DNA from: Gnetum montanum
Lineage: Eukaryota; Streptophyta; Gnetopsida; Gnetales; Gnetaceae
Length of the DNA: 64,000 nt
Assembly: GCA_015680685.1 (NCBI GenBank)
Contig: MNCI01034769.1
Location: forward strand, 533,122-597,121
Direction of reading: 5' to 3'
Of this stretch, positions 21,761 through 32,514 are shown piece after piece (position 1 is the first letter of the stretch; each line of letters starts with the position of its first letter). Made by a program: the position numbers and the translations under genes. Below the pieces are notes generated by a model, which saw only the letters and a program-made list of their open reading frames with translations, was not told the origin of the DNA and ran no database searches.

Positions 21761-23400
21761 TGATATTATAAATATCAACTTCTCATAATAGTCATGGGGG
21801 TGTCAAACTTGACACTTATTCACAATTTTTATGTTCTAATACTTTTTCTACTATTTAATCTTTTTTTCCATTTCTTATCAATTTTCATATTCTTTTATAC
21901 CCTTTCTATTTCTTGGATCATTTTTCACTCTTTGATAATTTTCTACCTTTCTACTCTCAACCTTTTTTCACAATTTTTCATCACCTTTCTTGCACAAATT
22001 TTTGTTGATGTTTCTAATAAAGTGCAAAAGAATAAAACAAGATTTAGTTCCAATAATGTGAATATTGCTTTATATTATCAAATCATTCAAAGAATGATTC
22101 TATATACAGTGAGACCACATCATCCATCCACTCATTTCCAATAATACGAGGTTGTTACCATTGACATACTGACATTCTCTTCACAATATAAATAAAATAA
22201 ATGTATGATCATTATTCTTGGATAGAAAAGAAAAGAACTAAGTAAAAATGAAAAGTGTGTGATATTAAGGGGATTTGTGGATTCTCTAATGCTATTACTA
22301 TAAGTTTTATCCTATTGTTAAGTTGTATTATTTACTTGAGTTCTAATGAAAATTGGAAGTATATCTAAAATAAGTGCTACATTATCATGTCATTGGAAAG
22401 ATATGTTACCCATGCCTAAAGGTAGTCCTTTAGTAAGGTTGACATAGAAACCACATAATAAATGCACAAAATAAAAATTTTTGGGGGTTTGACTGAAAAT
22501 ACATGTTACCCATTCCTAAAGATAGGCAACTTTTTAGAAATTTCAAGGTTTCTTAAACTTGCATTTATTATGAGGCTTGAAAGACATGTTACCCATGCCT
22601 AAAGGAACTCATTTGTTGAATGGCTAAGTCTCTTTTTAAAAATAAAATGTGCTAATAATAAAATACTTCCTTAAACTTCATTATTAAGTGTTAATACTCC
22701 TTATAGTTGTGATAGTCTTATAGTTATTAGTTTTGGGATGACATAATGTGATGTCATTGGTAAGTGGTATGGACTTGGTTTGGATCTTGGATAGAAAGGC
22801 TAATGATTATTTTGAACACATATCACACTCAAGAATGCATTATGCCTATGGTAAGACACCTCATGTTCCAGTTCTTGCAATCCTTTCTACTTCCATCCCA
22901 CCTCACTATTATATATAATAATAATTTAATGATTTTATATAATATAGTATTATTTTCTCATTTAGGTGATACTAACATGTATGTTTTGCAAGTCATGTAT
23001 GTTTTACATTTAACTCCTTGAGTGCCTATGGACACTTGTAGGTGTGGTTATATAAGGATACTAAGGACTGAAGCCTACTTTGGAGAGGATCCACTTGTAT
23101 AACTCTTGTGCTTCATACCTAATAATTAATTCTACATCATCTTATGCCTTCAAGACACTTTAACCATAAATTTTCACTTTTCTACATTCTCATAACCGAT
23201 CATACTTTTGGCAATTCCTACTACCATATCCTATATATCTCATTAACTTTCTTTGTCAAAGATTCCTTCTTTCACAAACTTTCACTTTCAAATTTTCATA
23301 TTTTGAGCATTATCTATGATGAAACATCCTTTAGACCACCTCTACATCTTTCAAAATATCCATTTATCCTAATTTTCCATCAAAAAGTGCATAAAATTTA
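21761..23400 (+). other. Non-coding linker between pol and third ORF in element A
   Basis: About 1.6 kb with no convincing ORF. It aligns with 52180-53500 in element B: shared anchors include GGGGATTTGTGGATTCTCT-like text (near 22269), CCCATGCCTAAAGG (near 22410, repeated near 22500 and 22590) and TTTGGAGAGGATCCACTTGT (near 23078). Conservation between two diverged elements suggests it is an inherited part of the element. Confidence 0.65.
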
Positions 23401-23404
23401 AAAT

Positions 23405-23500
23405 TTTATGATGATGATGTCATAGCTATGATGTATTATGCCCTAATATGTCACAGCTATGATGTTGTATCTACGATGTAACTGATATAAATGGTCTATA
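23405..23500 (+). promoter_or_regulatory. U3-like block upstream of third ORF in element A
   Basis: CTATGATGTTGTATCTACGA (from about 23457) closely resembles the LTR U3 text CTATGATATTGTATCTATGA of the same element, and is followed by TATAAAT at 23486-23492. It lies about 200 bp before the third ORF and is absent upstream of gag. The parallel block in B is at 53570-53664. A promoter role is inference. Confidence 0.55.
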
Positions 23501-23659
23501 CATATGTGTAGGAGTTAGAAAATTTTTCATTTTCTATATTTCTAGTAAGGGGAGTTCATGCTATTTTTCTAACATTCTAGTAGCCAAACTTCTAAGCACC
23601 ATAAATCTCTCATTGTAGCTTTGATTTGGATGATTTTCAAATCTACTTGCTCCCCGAGT

Positions 23660-26285
23660 GATCAAATTAGTCGTGGGGGAGATTACTACACATAAACAAG
23701 TCAAACACCTACAACCGAATACTTTGCATAGGCTGAGGTTAAAGCACCACCATCTCTAGAGCAAGGACAACATCTCATGTTATTGGCAAAATATATCCAA
23801 GCCATCTAGGAAAAATCAATTATTTTCAGTCATCGTGAAATTGAACTTTAGACTATTCATGAAATTCACACCTACCAACATTTGAGAACAACTACAAGCC
23901 TCACCTTTATGGTCAACTAAATCATGCAATAGAGAATGGTACCTGGGAGAAGTGTATCAATTTTGGTAAAATAAGTAGGATGATGCAATAGTAAAAATTG
24001 AAGAAGTATTTGCGCGTTACTTAGTGGAAGCAATTGGCAAGGCACTTAACATTTCTAATGTTAGAGAAAATAGTACTTAGATATTTATAAGATCTGACAT
24101 AGAAGGAAAGAAGTTATGACTACAAAGAGCTCATGGAAAAGTAGATAAAGAATATAGTGAATTGTTTGCCAAAGAGAAAATATACTTCAAAATAGGAACC
24201 TATCACATCTTTTCCACTAAGAGGTTGAATAGAATTTCCACTTATGCTGTAAGAGGAAGCACTATCCTTATGGGAAAACGCAATGCAAATATGTTTCATC
24301 TATTACTTTTAGAAGTCCAAAAAATATTTAAGGAAAAGAAAGTAGGGACACTAATTTTTTCATTTCCTTGCCTCATGAAAAGGTTGTGCAAGTAAGTTGG
24401 GATTCTAGATTATACAAATGATGTCTTATGTAAGTCCTAGAATGCATCTTATGCTGAGATGTCTAGTCCAATGCCTCCAAAGAAAGATTAGCTAGAGAAG
24501 CCAACTAGCATTGATGAAGTAGCATGATCAATACTAGAAAAAAATATTCTAGCAATAGGATAAGAGCAAGTAAGACATAATGGGTCAATGCTAGTCAGTG
24601 ATAGACCTAGATTGAGTGTTCCACCAGCTCAACAAGATTATAGACCATCTATGAGCCATTTGCAATAGATTGTAGAAACCATAAGTTGGGGAAATTGGGA
24701 AGGTTCTATAATATATAAAGTAAAAGATAATTCTATAAGACCTATTGTATCAATAGGATTTTCTAGTGGTTAAGTCTTATTGCAGGTAGAAGAAAATGAA
24801 GACTTGGCACAAAAAATTCTCAAGGAACACTACATTTTTTAGGTTATGTTAGAAATAGAAGAAGGAGCCAAGATACAATAGGAGTAGTAGAGGTGATCAT
24901 AGATCGCATCAAAGAATCATTTAATAGTCTCATTGTATCATTGACAAATATTACTAGAACTAAAGATGCTGAAATATTAGTAAATACATCCATGCCCCTA
25001 GAAGAACATGAAGAAATCTTAGATTGACTACTATAGATAGGCCAAGTAATGCAAAATCTTTTTGATATCCCCAGTGTTATCACTATAGTTTAGTTAGATC
25101 TAATCTCAAAAAAGGATAAGCTTGTAATTATTGAAAGAAGAGTTAAACATGTAGAAAATGAAGTGAAAAATTTGCAAGCTAAATTAGCAACCTTAAAGGT
25201 AGAAAGAAGAAACCATGCATCCATAGTGCTAGATTAGCTCAATGACTTTAGAACTAAACAAGTCACCCAGCTCATAGCCAAAAATATTTAAGTGGAGATG
25301 GAGAAAAAGAAGGCAACATGGAATGCCTTAGTGACTGAAGCATAGCTATACATACATGTCAAAGAAATAATTACTATTAAAGAGGAAAATAAAATAATTA
25401 CTGTTGAAAACACAAGGTTGAGAGATATTGAGAAATAGAAGCATGTTCTCGAGGAAAGAATCCATTAGATTAGAGAACAATGTGCAAGAGATAACCAAGA
25501 TATAAGGAAATTGGCCAAATAGAATAGAACCTTATCAATGAAAGAAGTCCATGCTATCCACCAAAAGTTAGTAATTGAAATTAGTGCATGGTAAAATGAG
25601 GGTGAGAAGCATGAAGGGATAAAGGAGCACTTTAGAGACTAGGTGGACATGTACAAATAAATTAATGAAAAATAAATCTAGTTAGCTAAAGCCAAAATCA
25701 AGTCCATTACTACATAGACATCTAATTAGTAGCTAATCCTAGATATTCTCACCCATGTCCACCAAGCTGAAGTCAAAAGCAAGAACTTGCAAATTGAAGA
25801 CCTTATAGAGTACATGAGATTAGCAAACCTTTAGGGTGCTAATTTGGCCATGTTAATAGTAGGAAGACCAAGGAATGGGCTTGAGCAACAAGTAGCTACA
25901 TTGTATGCAATGTATAAAAAAGAGTTTGTAGATAAGAAGGATGCACAACAAAAATTACATATTTCAAACTCTAATCTTGAAATAGTAAAAGCTAACTACT
26001 AAGACCAAAAGAATGTAGCAAAAAACTTGGCCCATAGAAGGATATATTATCAAGAACTACAAAAGGTGGCCATGGAATTTGAAGATGAAAAAGATAGTTT
26101 GTAGCTTGGTATGTAAAAGAAAATAAGATGTTTGCACAACTGCCATGTCCATGGGAAGTATCGATACTAATAAACATTGTAGAATTTTCGTGGACCATAC
26201 ATGATCCTTGTTTAAAAGAGGAGTAACCTTGAGCATTACTCAATTGCTACCAGATTCCAAATCTTGATGTTACTAAGGACATAAG
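23660..26285 (+). pseudogene. Element A third ORF (Athila env-position ORF, coiled-coil tail)
   Basis: Aligns along its length with the B copy. N-terminal third: an EKIYFKIGTYHIF ... RISTYAVRGSTILMGK ... FSFPCLMKRLCK stretch (24174-24392), resembling the putative plant transposon protein domain found at this place in Athila/Calypso elements. The C-terminal two thirds (about 25090-26100) are Lys/Glu/Gln-rich with long heptad-like stretches, ending near QLPCPWEV (about 26140). Stops replace probable Gln codons in many places. The role of this ORF is unknown; its position is that of an envelope-like gene, but I see no signal peptide or membrane segment. Confidence 0.65.
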
Positions 26286-26512
26286 GATACATACCAGATT
26301 CCAAATCCAAATTCCATTTTTTTGGTTTTTTTTTGTTGTCATGCACGTTCATCATGTAATGCATGATAATTTTGTAAAGCACCACTCAATCCACATAGCA
26401 ACATTTAGAGTTAAGTAGTCATGTCAAAGTTTGAGTATACCTCACAATTTTGTAAGGAATTCTTTCCTCTTATTTTAACTCAAGGATGAGTTTTTAGTCA
26501 ATTGTAGGGGTA
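26286..26512 (+). other. Non-coding 3' end of element A with polypurine tract
   Basis: Ends TTGTAGGGGTA directly before the LTR start TGATAAAACC. The purine tract is short and partly degraded. Confidence 0.6.
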
Positions 26513-27428
26513 TGATAAAACCTATTGTTCATGAGCCATGATATCATATCTACTATGTTGCACCTATGATATTGTATCTACAACATCACAACCCTGCATA
26601 CATTATCTTTGATGTAATGTGGAGGGTCCTAGTAAAAATTATAAATACTAATCCTTTATCATGTCGAGGAAAAGACTTTCATTCAACACTTAACGGAATT
26701 CTTGTAGTTTGTTTTTATGGTTTAGGGTTGGAGTTAGAAGTGAATGCATGCAGTGTGATGTTGAATAGTTGTATAGAATCTTTGTTCAAGTGAATTGTAC
26801 TTAGCCACAATTCATGGCCAAAAATAGAGATCGAGATTATATCTTGCCATTATAGCATTACACTTAGTTTCTTTATTTTTACTTAGTTTAATTTTAATTT
26901 CTTTAATATGTTTACTTTACTTCAGTTTTTTACATTTTCTAAGTACTTTAATTTTCCAAAATTCACTAGTGTGGTAGAATAAATATGATTAATTTCAAGC
27001 ATCAAGTGTAGTCATTTGATAATCCAGTAGTGACATCACTTGATTCGCTCAATAGTGGATTCACTTGGTGATCCCATTAATGGTTACATGAGCTCAAGGT
27101 GTATACAACAAGCTAGGAATAGATGCTTATCATAATAGGCTAGGATAGATTTATATTTTTGTTATCATCTAGATTTAGACTTTATTCTCATTTTCATTAT
27201 GGAAGCACTTAGGATTAATTTGGGCTCACAACATCATAATATCATATGACTCACTAATACTTAAATCATACAACTTGCACTTCACTAATGCAAAGTGAGA
27301 AGATAGTGATCATGTACTAATTATCAACAACTAGCATACTTATAATATCCATTCATAGATTACGATTTGGTCACATGCATGCATTCATGACTTGTATGAT
27401 GAAGTGTCGGAATACCCAATTGTTCACA
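26513..27428 (+). repeat. 3' LTR of element A
   Basis: Starts TGATAAAACC and ends TTCACA, 916 bp, followed by target duplication GAAAT. TATA box at 26640-26647. Clear but diverged similarity to 15103-16030 along its length. Confidence 0.85.
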
Positions 27429-27433
27429 GAAAT
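27429..27433 (+). other. Target-site duplication of element A, right copy
   Basis: GAAAT; see the left copy at 15098-15102. Confidence 0.8.
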
Positions 27434-27700
27434 GGATATTTAAAATTTATATTAACTTTCAAAAAAGCATCAATGAAGTCATTCTTAGTGATTAACCTAC
27501 TTTGTCTACTTTATTTCTTTACATTTGGAATTGTCTCCATCCACTTGTTCTCTACTCTATTTGGAAGCTTCACTATGTAGCTATTTTCTAGCAACAAGAG
27601 CATAACTATGACCTCTCTATAGGTGTCAAATAGTAGATTCTTAAAGATGTCTCTTTTTAGCTACAAATTCAAGCAAAAAAGTTTATAATGAAAGATTAAC
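27434..27700 (+). mobile_element. LINE 3' domain, right part
   Basis: Continues the LINE zinc-finger region interrupted by element A: after the junction the text reads on as WIFKIYINFQKSINEVI, which fits the segment after the last Cys/His of the domain (consensus Cys-x-x-Ala-x-x-Trp). Similarity fades after about 27600. From 27700 to about 28760 I see only AT-rich sequence without recognisable domains. Confidence 0.45.
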
Positions 27701-28769
27701 AATTACTTTTTTTATATAATATTAATTTCTTTTTGTTTTAGTGGCTCAAAGATGAGAGGCTAAGCTTTTGTTACTATTTGTTCTTTATTTTGGATTGATG
27801 TATTCCTTTTTCATTAGAAAGAGTTGTCTTAATCTCTTTATAAGAAACTCATTTAGAATAAGTGAAAACCTGTGAGGGTGCTTTTGAATAAGGGTAAGGC
27901 CTAATCCTTTGACTACACTAGAGGGGAGGATTTTTAAGATTGATTGTAATGATAAAAAATTGAAAAGAAATCTCAAAAATCATTGGGTTTTTTCTGTAGA
28001 CTCTCTCTTAGATAGTGAAAAGTTAAAAAATTTAAAATTAAATTTTACCTAATGTAAGCAAATTGTAGTGTGAAATCAAATTTGTGCAAAAATAAGATAA
28101 GATACATAATGAGTTCTTTTCAATCCTTTTCAAAGATGAAGAAAAAATTATTAGATCCGTTTAGTGCCTTAATAAAAATAACAACGTATTAAACAAATAA
28201 CTAAAGAAGGAATATCTATCAACAAAAGGATTCAAGCTAACAAGAAGTTGAAGTACCTAATGAATTCAAGCTAACAAGAAGAAGTTAAAGTATTTGATGT
28301 GTTCTTATTTGCTCTGCCAATTAACATTTTCTTTTTTAACTTTTGTAAATATAATAATACAACTCCACAGTGTACATTTTTTATCCTATGAAGTAAAAAG
28401 CAAAATGAAAGATGAGATTATAGACATTTTTATTTTAATACTTGAAATGTTTTTATTTTTAGCTTTTTAATTATATACAATTGTTTTCCAAAAAATTGGG
28501 TTTTCATTTATAGGCATTATTTTTTTGGCAAATAGTTTATTCTAGAATGGAATGGATAATAGTATTGATGTTATAAACATGCTTAAGGAATTTTTGGAAT
28601 TATAATATTTTGATTAACTTTTAAAAATCATCTCTATCATGTTGATAAAATACTAAGAAATCAAGTAATTGTAGTTTTTTGTAAACAAAGAATGCTGGGA
28701 ATTGCCATGGTGATCAGTATTTTGGAATAAAATCCAATTGCAAATATGGAGATCAAAGTCAAATTACAT

Positions 28770-29150
28770 TGATGCACTTTATAGGAAGTTTTACCACATG
28801 AATTACTCTTTGTATCAATAGTTATTAGCAAATGTTATTCAACATTTGATTATTCATCCATTATATGTTAGAGACCTTGTTTTTGCAAAGTATACATTAT
28901 GCTTTTCCTTTCATCATCTTGGGCATGCCACTTCAAAATATGATATTTTAGACTTATATTGTATTGGTCAGTCAACTGTTAGAAAATATCCTAATCTAAG
29001 ACTTCATATTCTTATACATCACATGTAGAATAATTTTATTTGAGTTCCTTTAGGTCTACGACTTAAAAAATCCTCAATGAATTTTAATCATTAACATTAT
29101 TATCATCCACATGTAAAGTCATTGATTGGATGCGTATGAGATTAGCTCAT
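28770..29150 (+). pseudogene. PIF/Harbinger-type transposase fragment (HARBI1/ALP1-like)
   Basis: The frame from about 28770 gives a RKFYHMNYSLYQ segment, then HHLGHATSKYDILDLYCIG, STVRKYPNLRLHIL and VPLGLRLKK. This order matches the N-terminal half of plant Harbinger-like nucleases: a helix with R-L-A-H/G-N, the G-x-S-T-V helix-turn-helix, then a P-x-G-x-R-L segment ahead of the DDE domain. Two stops interrupt it. The catalytic domain is not seen; element D's LTR starts at 29160. It may have served as D's target. Confidence 0.55.
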
Positions 29151-29159
29151 GTTCCTAAT

Positions 29160-29779
29160 TGATGAGTGGTTGGATATTCCAATACTTCACCATATAAGTC
29201 ATAAGCGTTTATGTGTGACTAGATTGTAATCCATGGATAGACAATTTAAGTATGCTAGTGGTTAATATTTGGTTTGTGATTGTTTTCTTCTCACATTGAG
29301 TTAGTGAAGTGCAAGTAGTATGGTTTAACTCTTGGCGAGGTATATGATATCATGATGTTGTAGGCTCAAATTAATCCTAAGTACTTCTATAATGAAAGAG
29401 AGAATAAAATTTAAATCTACGTGACAACAAAAATGTAAAGCTATCCTTGTCTATGATGATAAGCATCCATTCCTAGCTTATCGTACATCCCCTAGGCTTA
29501 TGTAACCATTACTGGGATTACCAAGTGAATCCACTATTGAGTGAATTAATTGAAGTCATTATTGGGTTACCAAAAGATTACACTTAATGCTTGAACCGGT
29601 TGTACTTATACCACCTTACTAATGAACATTAGAAAATAAAATATTGATTAAAAGTAAATGACTTAGTAATTGTAAATGACATAGAAAAGTAAAATTAATC
29701 TAAGTAAAATAAGTGGAATGTTGCAATGGTAAGAAATAATCTTGATCTTTATTTCTAGTCATGAATTGTATGTAGGTAC
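29160..29779 (-). repeat. Element D 3' LTR, outer part
   Basis: On the minus strand it ends in CCACTCATCA, like the B LTR. It aligns with the inner LTR text of A (for example the poly-purine/TGG-free segment around AATAAAGATCAAGATTAT). It is split from its other part (48134-48390) by insertion of Tat-2; joined, the LTR is about 872 bp. The candidate target duplication CTAAT at 29155-29159 cannot be tested, because the other end of D is not found. Confidence 0.75.
29775..29779 (+). other. Target-site duplication of Tat-2, left copy
   Basis: GGTAC, repeated at 48134-48138. Joining here restores a continuous LTR sequence of element D, in line with the A LTR. Confidence 0.85.
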
Positions 29780-30364
29780 TGTACCGTCCGAAATCGTCGA
29801 TATCCGGCTGGAAGGAAATAGAAACCTGGAGATCTTCGAACACGCACAAAAGACCCTACCTCCGCTTGAGGGCAAGTTGGAATTAACGAAGGTAGAGTAC
29901 CTTGAGTGGTCCGCACGCAGATTAGGCAAGGATTTCCCCGAACATACACCGAAGTGCTATACGTTGGGTTATATGTAAACGACGTAACTAATGTAAAACA
30001 AAGTGTAAACAGTGTAACTGGCGTAAGTGGAGCATAAACGTACAAGAGCGTAAATAGTAAACATGCAACAATGAATAAAAATTGTAACAAATTATGGCAA
30101 AGAAATGTAACAATATTATTGTGAAATGAGAGTTACAATGCACCGGTCTAACATAGTTGTGGCTTTGACACAAGGTGGACGAATAGCCCCGGTGGATTTA
30201 GGGATGACTGCTGGTTCAATCTGCAGGCATAGCATAGAGGCTGTATGCTCAGCGTGCAGGGTCGATGTCCAACGTATAGGGTTATTGCTCTGGTTCTTAG
30301 TGTCTCTGTTTTTCTCTCTGGTTTGCTCAAAATTGCCAACCCCAGTTCTAATGAAAAATTGGGG

Positions 30365-30372
30365 TTTTTATA
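30365..30372 (-). promoter_or_regulatory. TATA box of Tat-2 3' LTR
   Basis: TATAAAAA on the minus strand, after the palindrome array; the 5' LTR has the same at 47448-47455. Confidence 0.6.
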
Positions 30373-30467
30373 CAGGTTTAGACGTTAGGCTCGGGTTGGG
30401 TGACACATGGCGCGTTGACCGGGTGCAAAAGAATGAAATGTTACAAGTGTACAATGTGCTGCATATG

Positions 30468-30795
30468 CTGGGCGTATACGCTGTATCTGCAATCTTGGAC
30501 GTATACGCTGTGGCTGCTGGGCGTATACGTTGGGCGTATACGCTGTGTCTGCTGGGCGTATACGCTGGATGTATACGCTGTATATGCTTAGCGTATAGAC
30601 TCCAGGATGCATGATATCAACATCTGATGATTTCTTTGTTCGCGCAAGTTGATGCCTTGTACCAAATCTTACTCTGAAATGCTGTTTCTTTACCGTCTTC
30701 GGGGGTTGCATGCCGGGCGTATAAGCTGGACGTATACGCTATGTCGTATACGCTGTGAATGTTGGGCATATACGCTGGGTCGTATACGCTGAGGA
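30468..30795 (-). repeat. GCGTATACGC palindrome array in Tat-2 U3
   Basis: Roughly ten copies, exact or one mismatch away, of the self-complementary 10-mer GCGTATACGC, commonly within TGGGCGTATACGCTG, interrupted by a unique stretch at about 30600-30710. The equivalent array in the 5' LTR is at 47548-47910. Confidence 0.9.
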
Positions 30796-31020
30796 TGCAT
30801 ACTTAGTGAAAACTAAGTATTTTGGGCTCTGAAGTTGCCATGTTTGATAGCAAATGTTGTCGTGGTTGTCGGCGGGTCCTAAGGAACTACTCCTCGTTGA
30901 GTTTGATTTTGCTTGGAGTTGTCTGTGGGGGCCCTCAAGCTCTAGTCATGCTGGGGAATGTCATGACTTAGCTCGATTCTGATCAGGAAAGTACTAAGCT
31001 CAGAATTTTGTGGTGTTTCA

Positions 31021-31035
31021 TTGGCCCCTCTTTGT
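31021..31035 (-). other. Polypurine tract of Tat-2
   Basis: Minus-strand ACAAAGAGGGGCCAA directly before the 3' LTR, identical to Tat-1's tract. Confidence 0.9.
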
Positions 31036-32087
31036 TGATGCTTGGAGGAATCGACCTGAGAAGCGTCGACAAAGAAGTGCAAAACACCACAAGCAACTTA
31101 GTAAAAATGTTGTTCGTTGGCACTTGGCCAGATGTCATCGCACCATGTTCAGTAGTACATGGGATTGGGGGAAATGATGTTTGTAGCTGGATAAGGAAAT
31201 GGAGATTGTGGGGATCGTGAGCTGAGCAAGGGATTGTGCATGGTAAAGGGGATGCTCTGGTGTGTATACGGGTCATGCTGATCCTTGTCAATAGCCATTG
31301 TTTAGCAGACTCGGAATCAAGACATGAGGTGTGCGTCCTTTGGCGGAACAAGACTCTTAGTTAGTGTCCAAGAGGCTTTGTTGGCAAAACCAAAGCCACG
31401 TGATGAAGTGTTGCATTCTTTGGAGGAACAGGGCCCTTGTTTAGTGTTTAGGGGGAACTTGTTGGCAGAGAGCCAAAACCATGCAATCAGATGTTACTTG
31501 AGCATTTAAGACATGAGTACTTGATTCCAAGATAGCTGCCTTCTCACCTGGGGCTTGTATGGGAAGTGCCAAGTGTCTCTTTTTTTTTGAAGAGTTTTGA
31601 ATTGATCTTGTATTCATGCTCAAGTGCCATGTTGTTTATTATAGCCATTTAAAAGTGTTCCAGTGTGCAACGTTGTGCTGAAAGTTTTGGGTGCACTGGA
31701 TGTATCAGGGGTGTAGCTGAATAGAGTATGTTGAGGAATAGATAGGAAATGTAATGGGAAATGGGAATGTACTAGTGAATGGCTTGATTAACCTGGTTTC
31801 ATGTGTTAGGAACAATATGGTACCTTGCTGCTGTGGTGAAGTGCATTCTCATACGAACACCTCTGAGTGTCATCCTGCAAACACAACTTCGAAGAGACAA
31901 GAAAACCATGAGTGAGTAAGAAAGCTTAGAATTAAATAGCTACTGATGGAACAAAGGTGCCAGGTGAGATTTCAGGCACTGTATATGTATGACAGAAATG
32001 TTGGTAGGATCGGCCGATGGTGAACAATGCAGCGGCTCTGATGAAGTTGGGATGCAACCACAGATCGAGGTACCAAAGAGAGAGTTG
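31036..32087 (-). other. Tat-2 non-coding 3' region
   Basis: No credible gene. It contains a two-copy tandem duplication of about 78 bp at 31329-31490 (unit with TTTGGMGGAACA ... TTGTTGGCA). Confidence 0.6.
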
Positions 32088-32496
32088 CCAGTTTATAGTT
32101 GTAGCGGACTATCATGGGTTAGTTTTATGTCATGACCTGTTGGACATTTTCCATTTAGCATCGTGGCAGATGGTGCAATGCCAGTTTCTAGTCTTAGCGG
32201 ACCATGAAGAGGGAAACCAGTTTATAGTCTTAGCGGACTCTGGTGAATGCAACTGTGGCATTTTACTGTCATGCTAGACGGGTGCTAGTTTATTATCATT
32301 ACAGACACTGTGTGGTATCAGTTTATCGTCATGATGCTAGGACGAGCTGTGGTATCAGTTTTAAGTCATGATTCCAGGACTGTTCTATGGTATCAGTTTA
32401 CCGTCATGATTCCAGGACGAGCTATGGTATCATTTTACCATCGTGATTCTAGGACGAGCTGTGGTATTAGTTTACCGTCGTGATTCCAGGACGAGC
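32088..32496 (-). repeat. Tandem arrays downstream of Tat-2 integrase
   Basis: Two blocks. 32088-32240: three units of the AGTTTATAGTCTTAGCGGAC type. 32284-32496: about five 37-bp units containing AGTTTACCGTCATGATTCCA followed by GGACGAGC. Both share the plan AGTTTA-spacer-GGAC and match inverted arrays in Tat-1. Confidence 0.88.
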
Positions 32497-32514
32497 ACAT
32501 ACTTGAGCCTATAC

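Larger units (their letters stand above)
15103..27428 (+). mobile_element. Element A: full-length but decayed Athila-like element
   Basis: 12.3 kb with both LTRs (about 928 and 916 bp) and a 5-bp target duplication. Internal order: degenerate primer site, gag, protease, RT (internally deleted), RNase H remnant, integrase, a long non-coding linker with a promoter-like block, a third ORF with a coiled-coil tail, and 3' LTR. This is the Athila layout. All reading frames carry many stops and the sequence is AT-rich, so it is old. It landed in a LINE. Element B shares linker and third ORF closely enough to align by eye. Confidence 0.88.
29780..31020 (-). repeat. Tat-2 3' LTR
   Basis: On the minus strand starts TGAAACACC and ends CGGTACA, 1,241 bp. 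TATA element at 30365-30372. U3 holds the GCGTATACGC palindrome array (30468-30795). Small open frames inside it are by-products of the repeats. Confidence 0.92.

Noticed and set aside
27785-28060. A host-gene-like minus- or plus-strand coding piece (for example a frame reading NPLTTLEGRIFKIDCNDKK)
   Set aside because: It looks protein-like over about 50 residues but I recognise no family and it has stops on both sides.
30126-30614. Open frames of 60-160 codons on both strands in the Tat-2 3' LTR
   Set aside because: They coincide with the palindromic repeats, recur in the other LTR only as repeat translations, and contain no domain.
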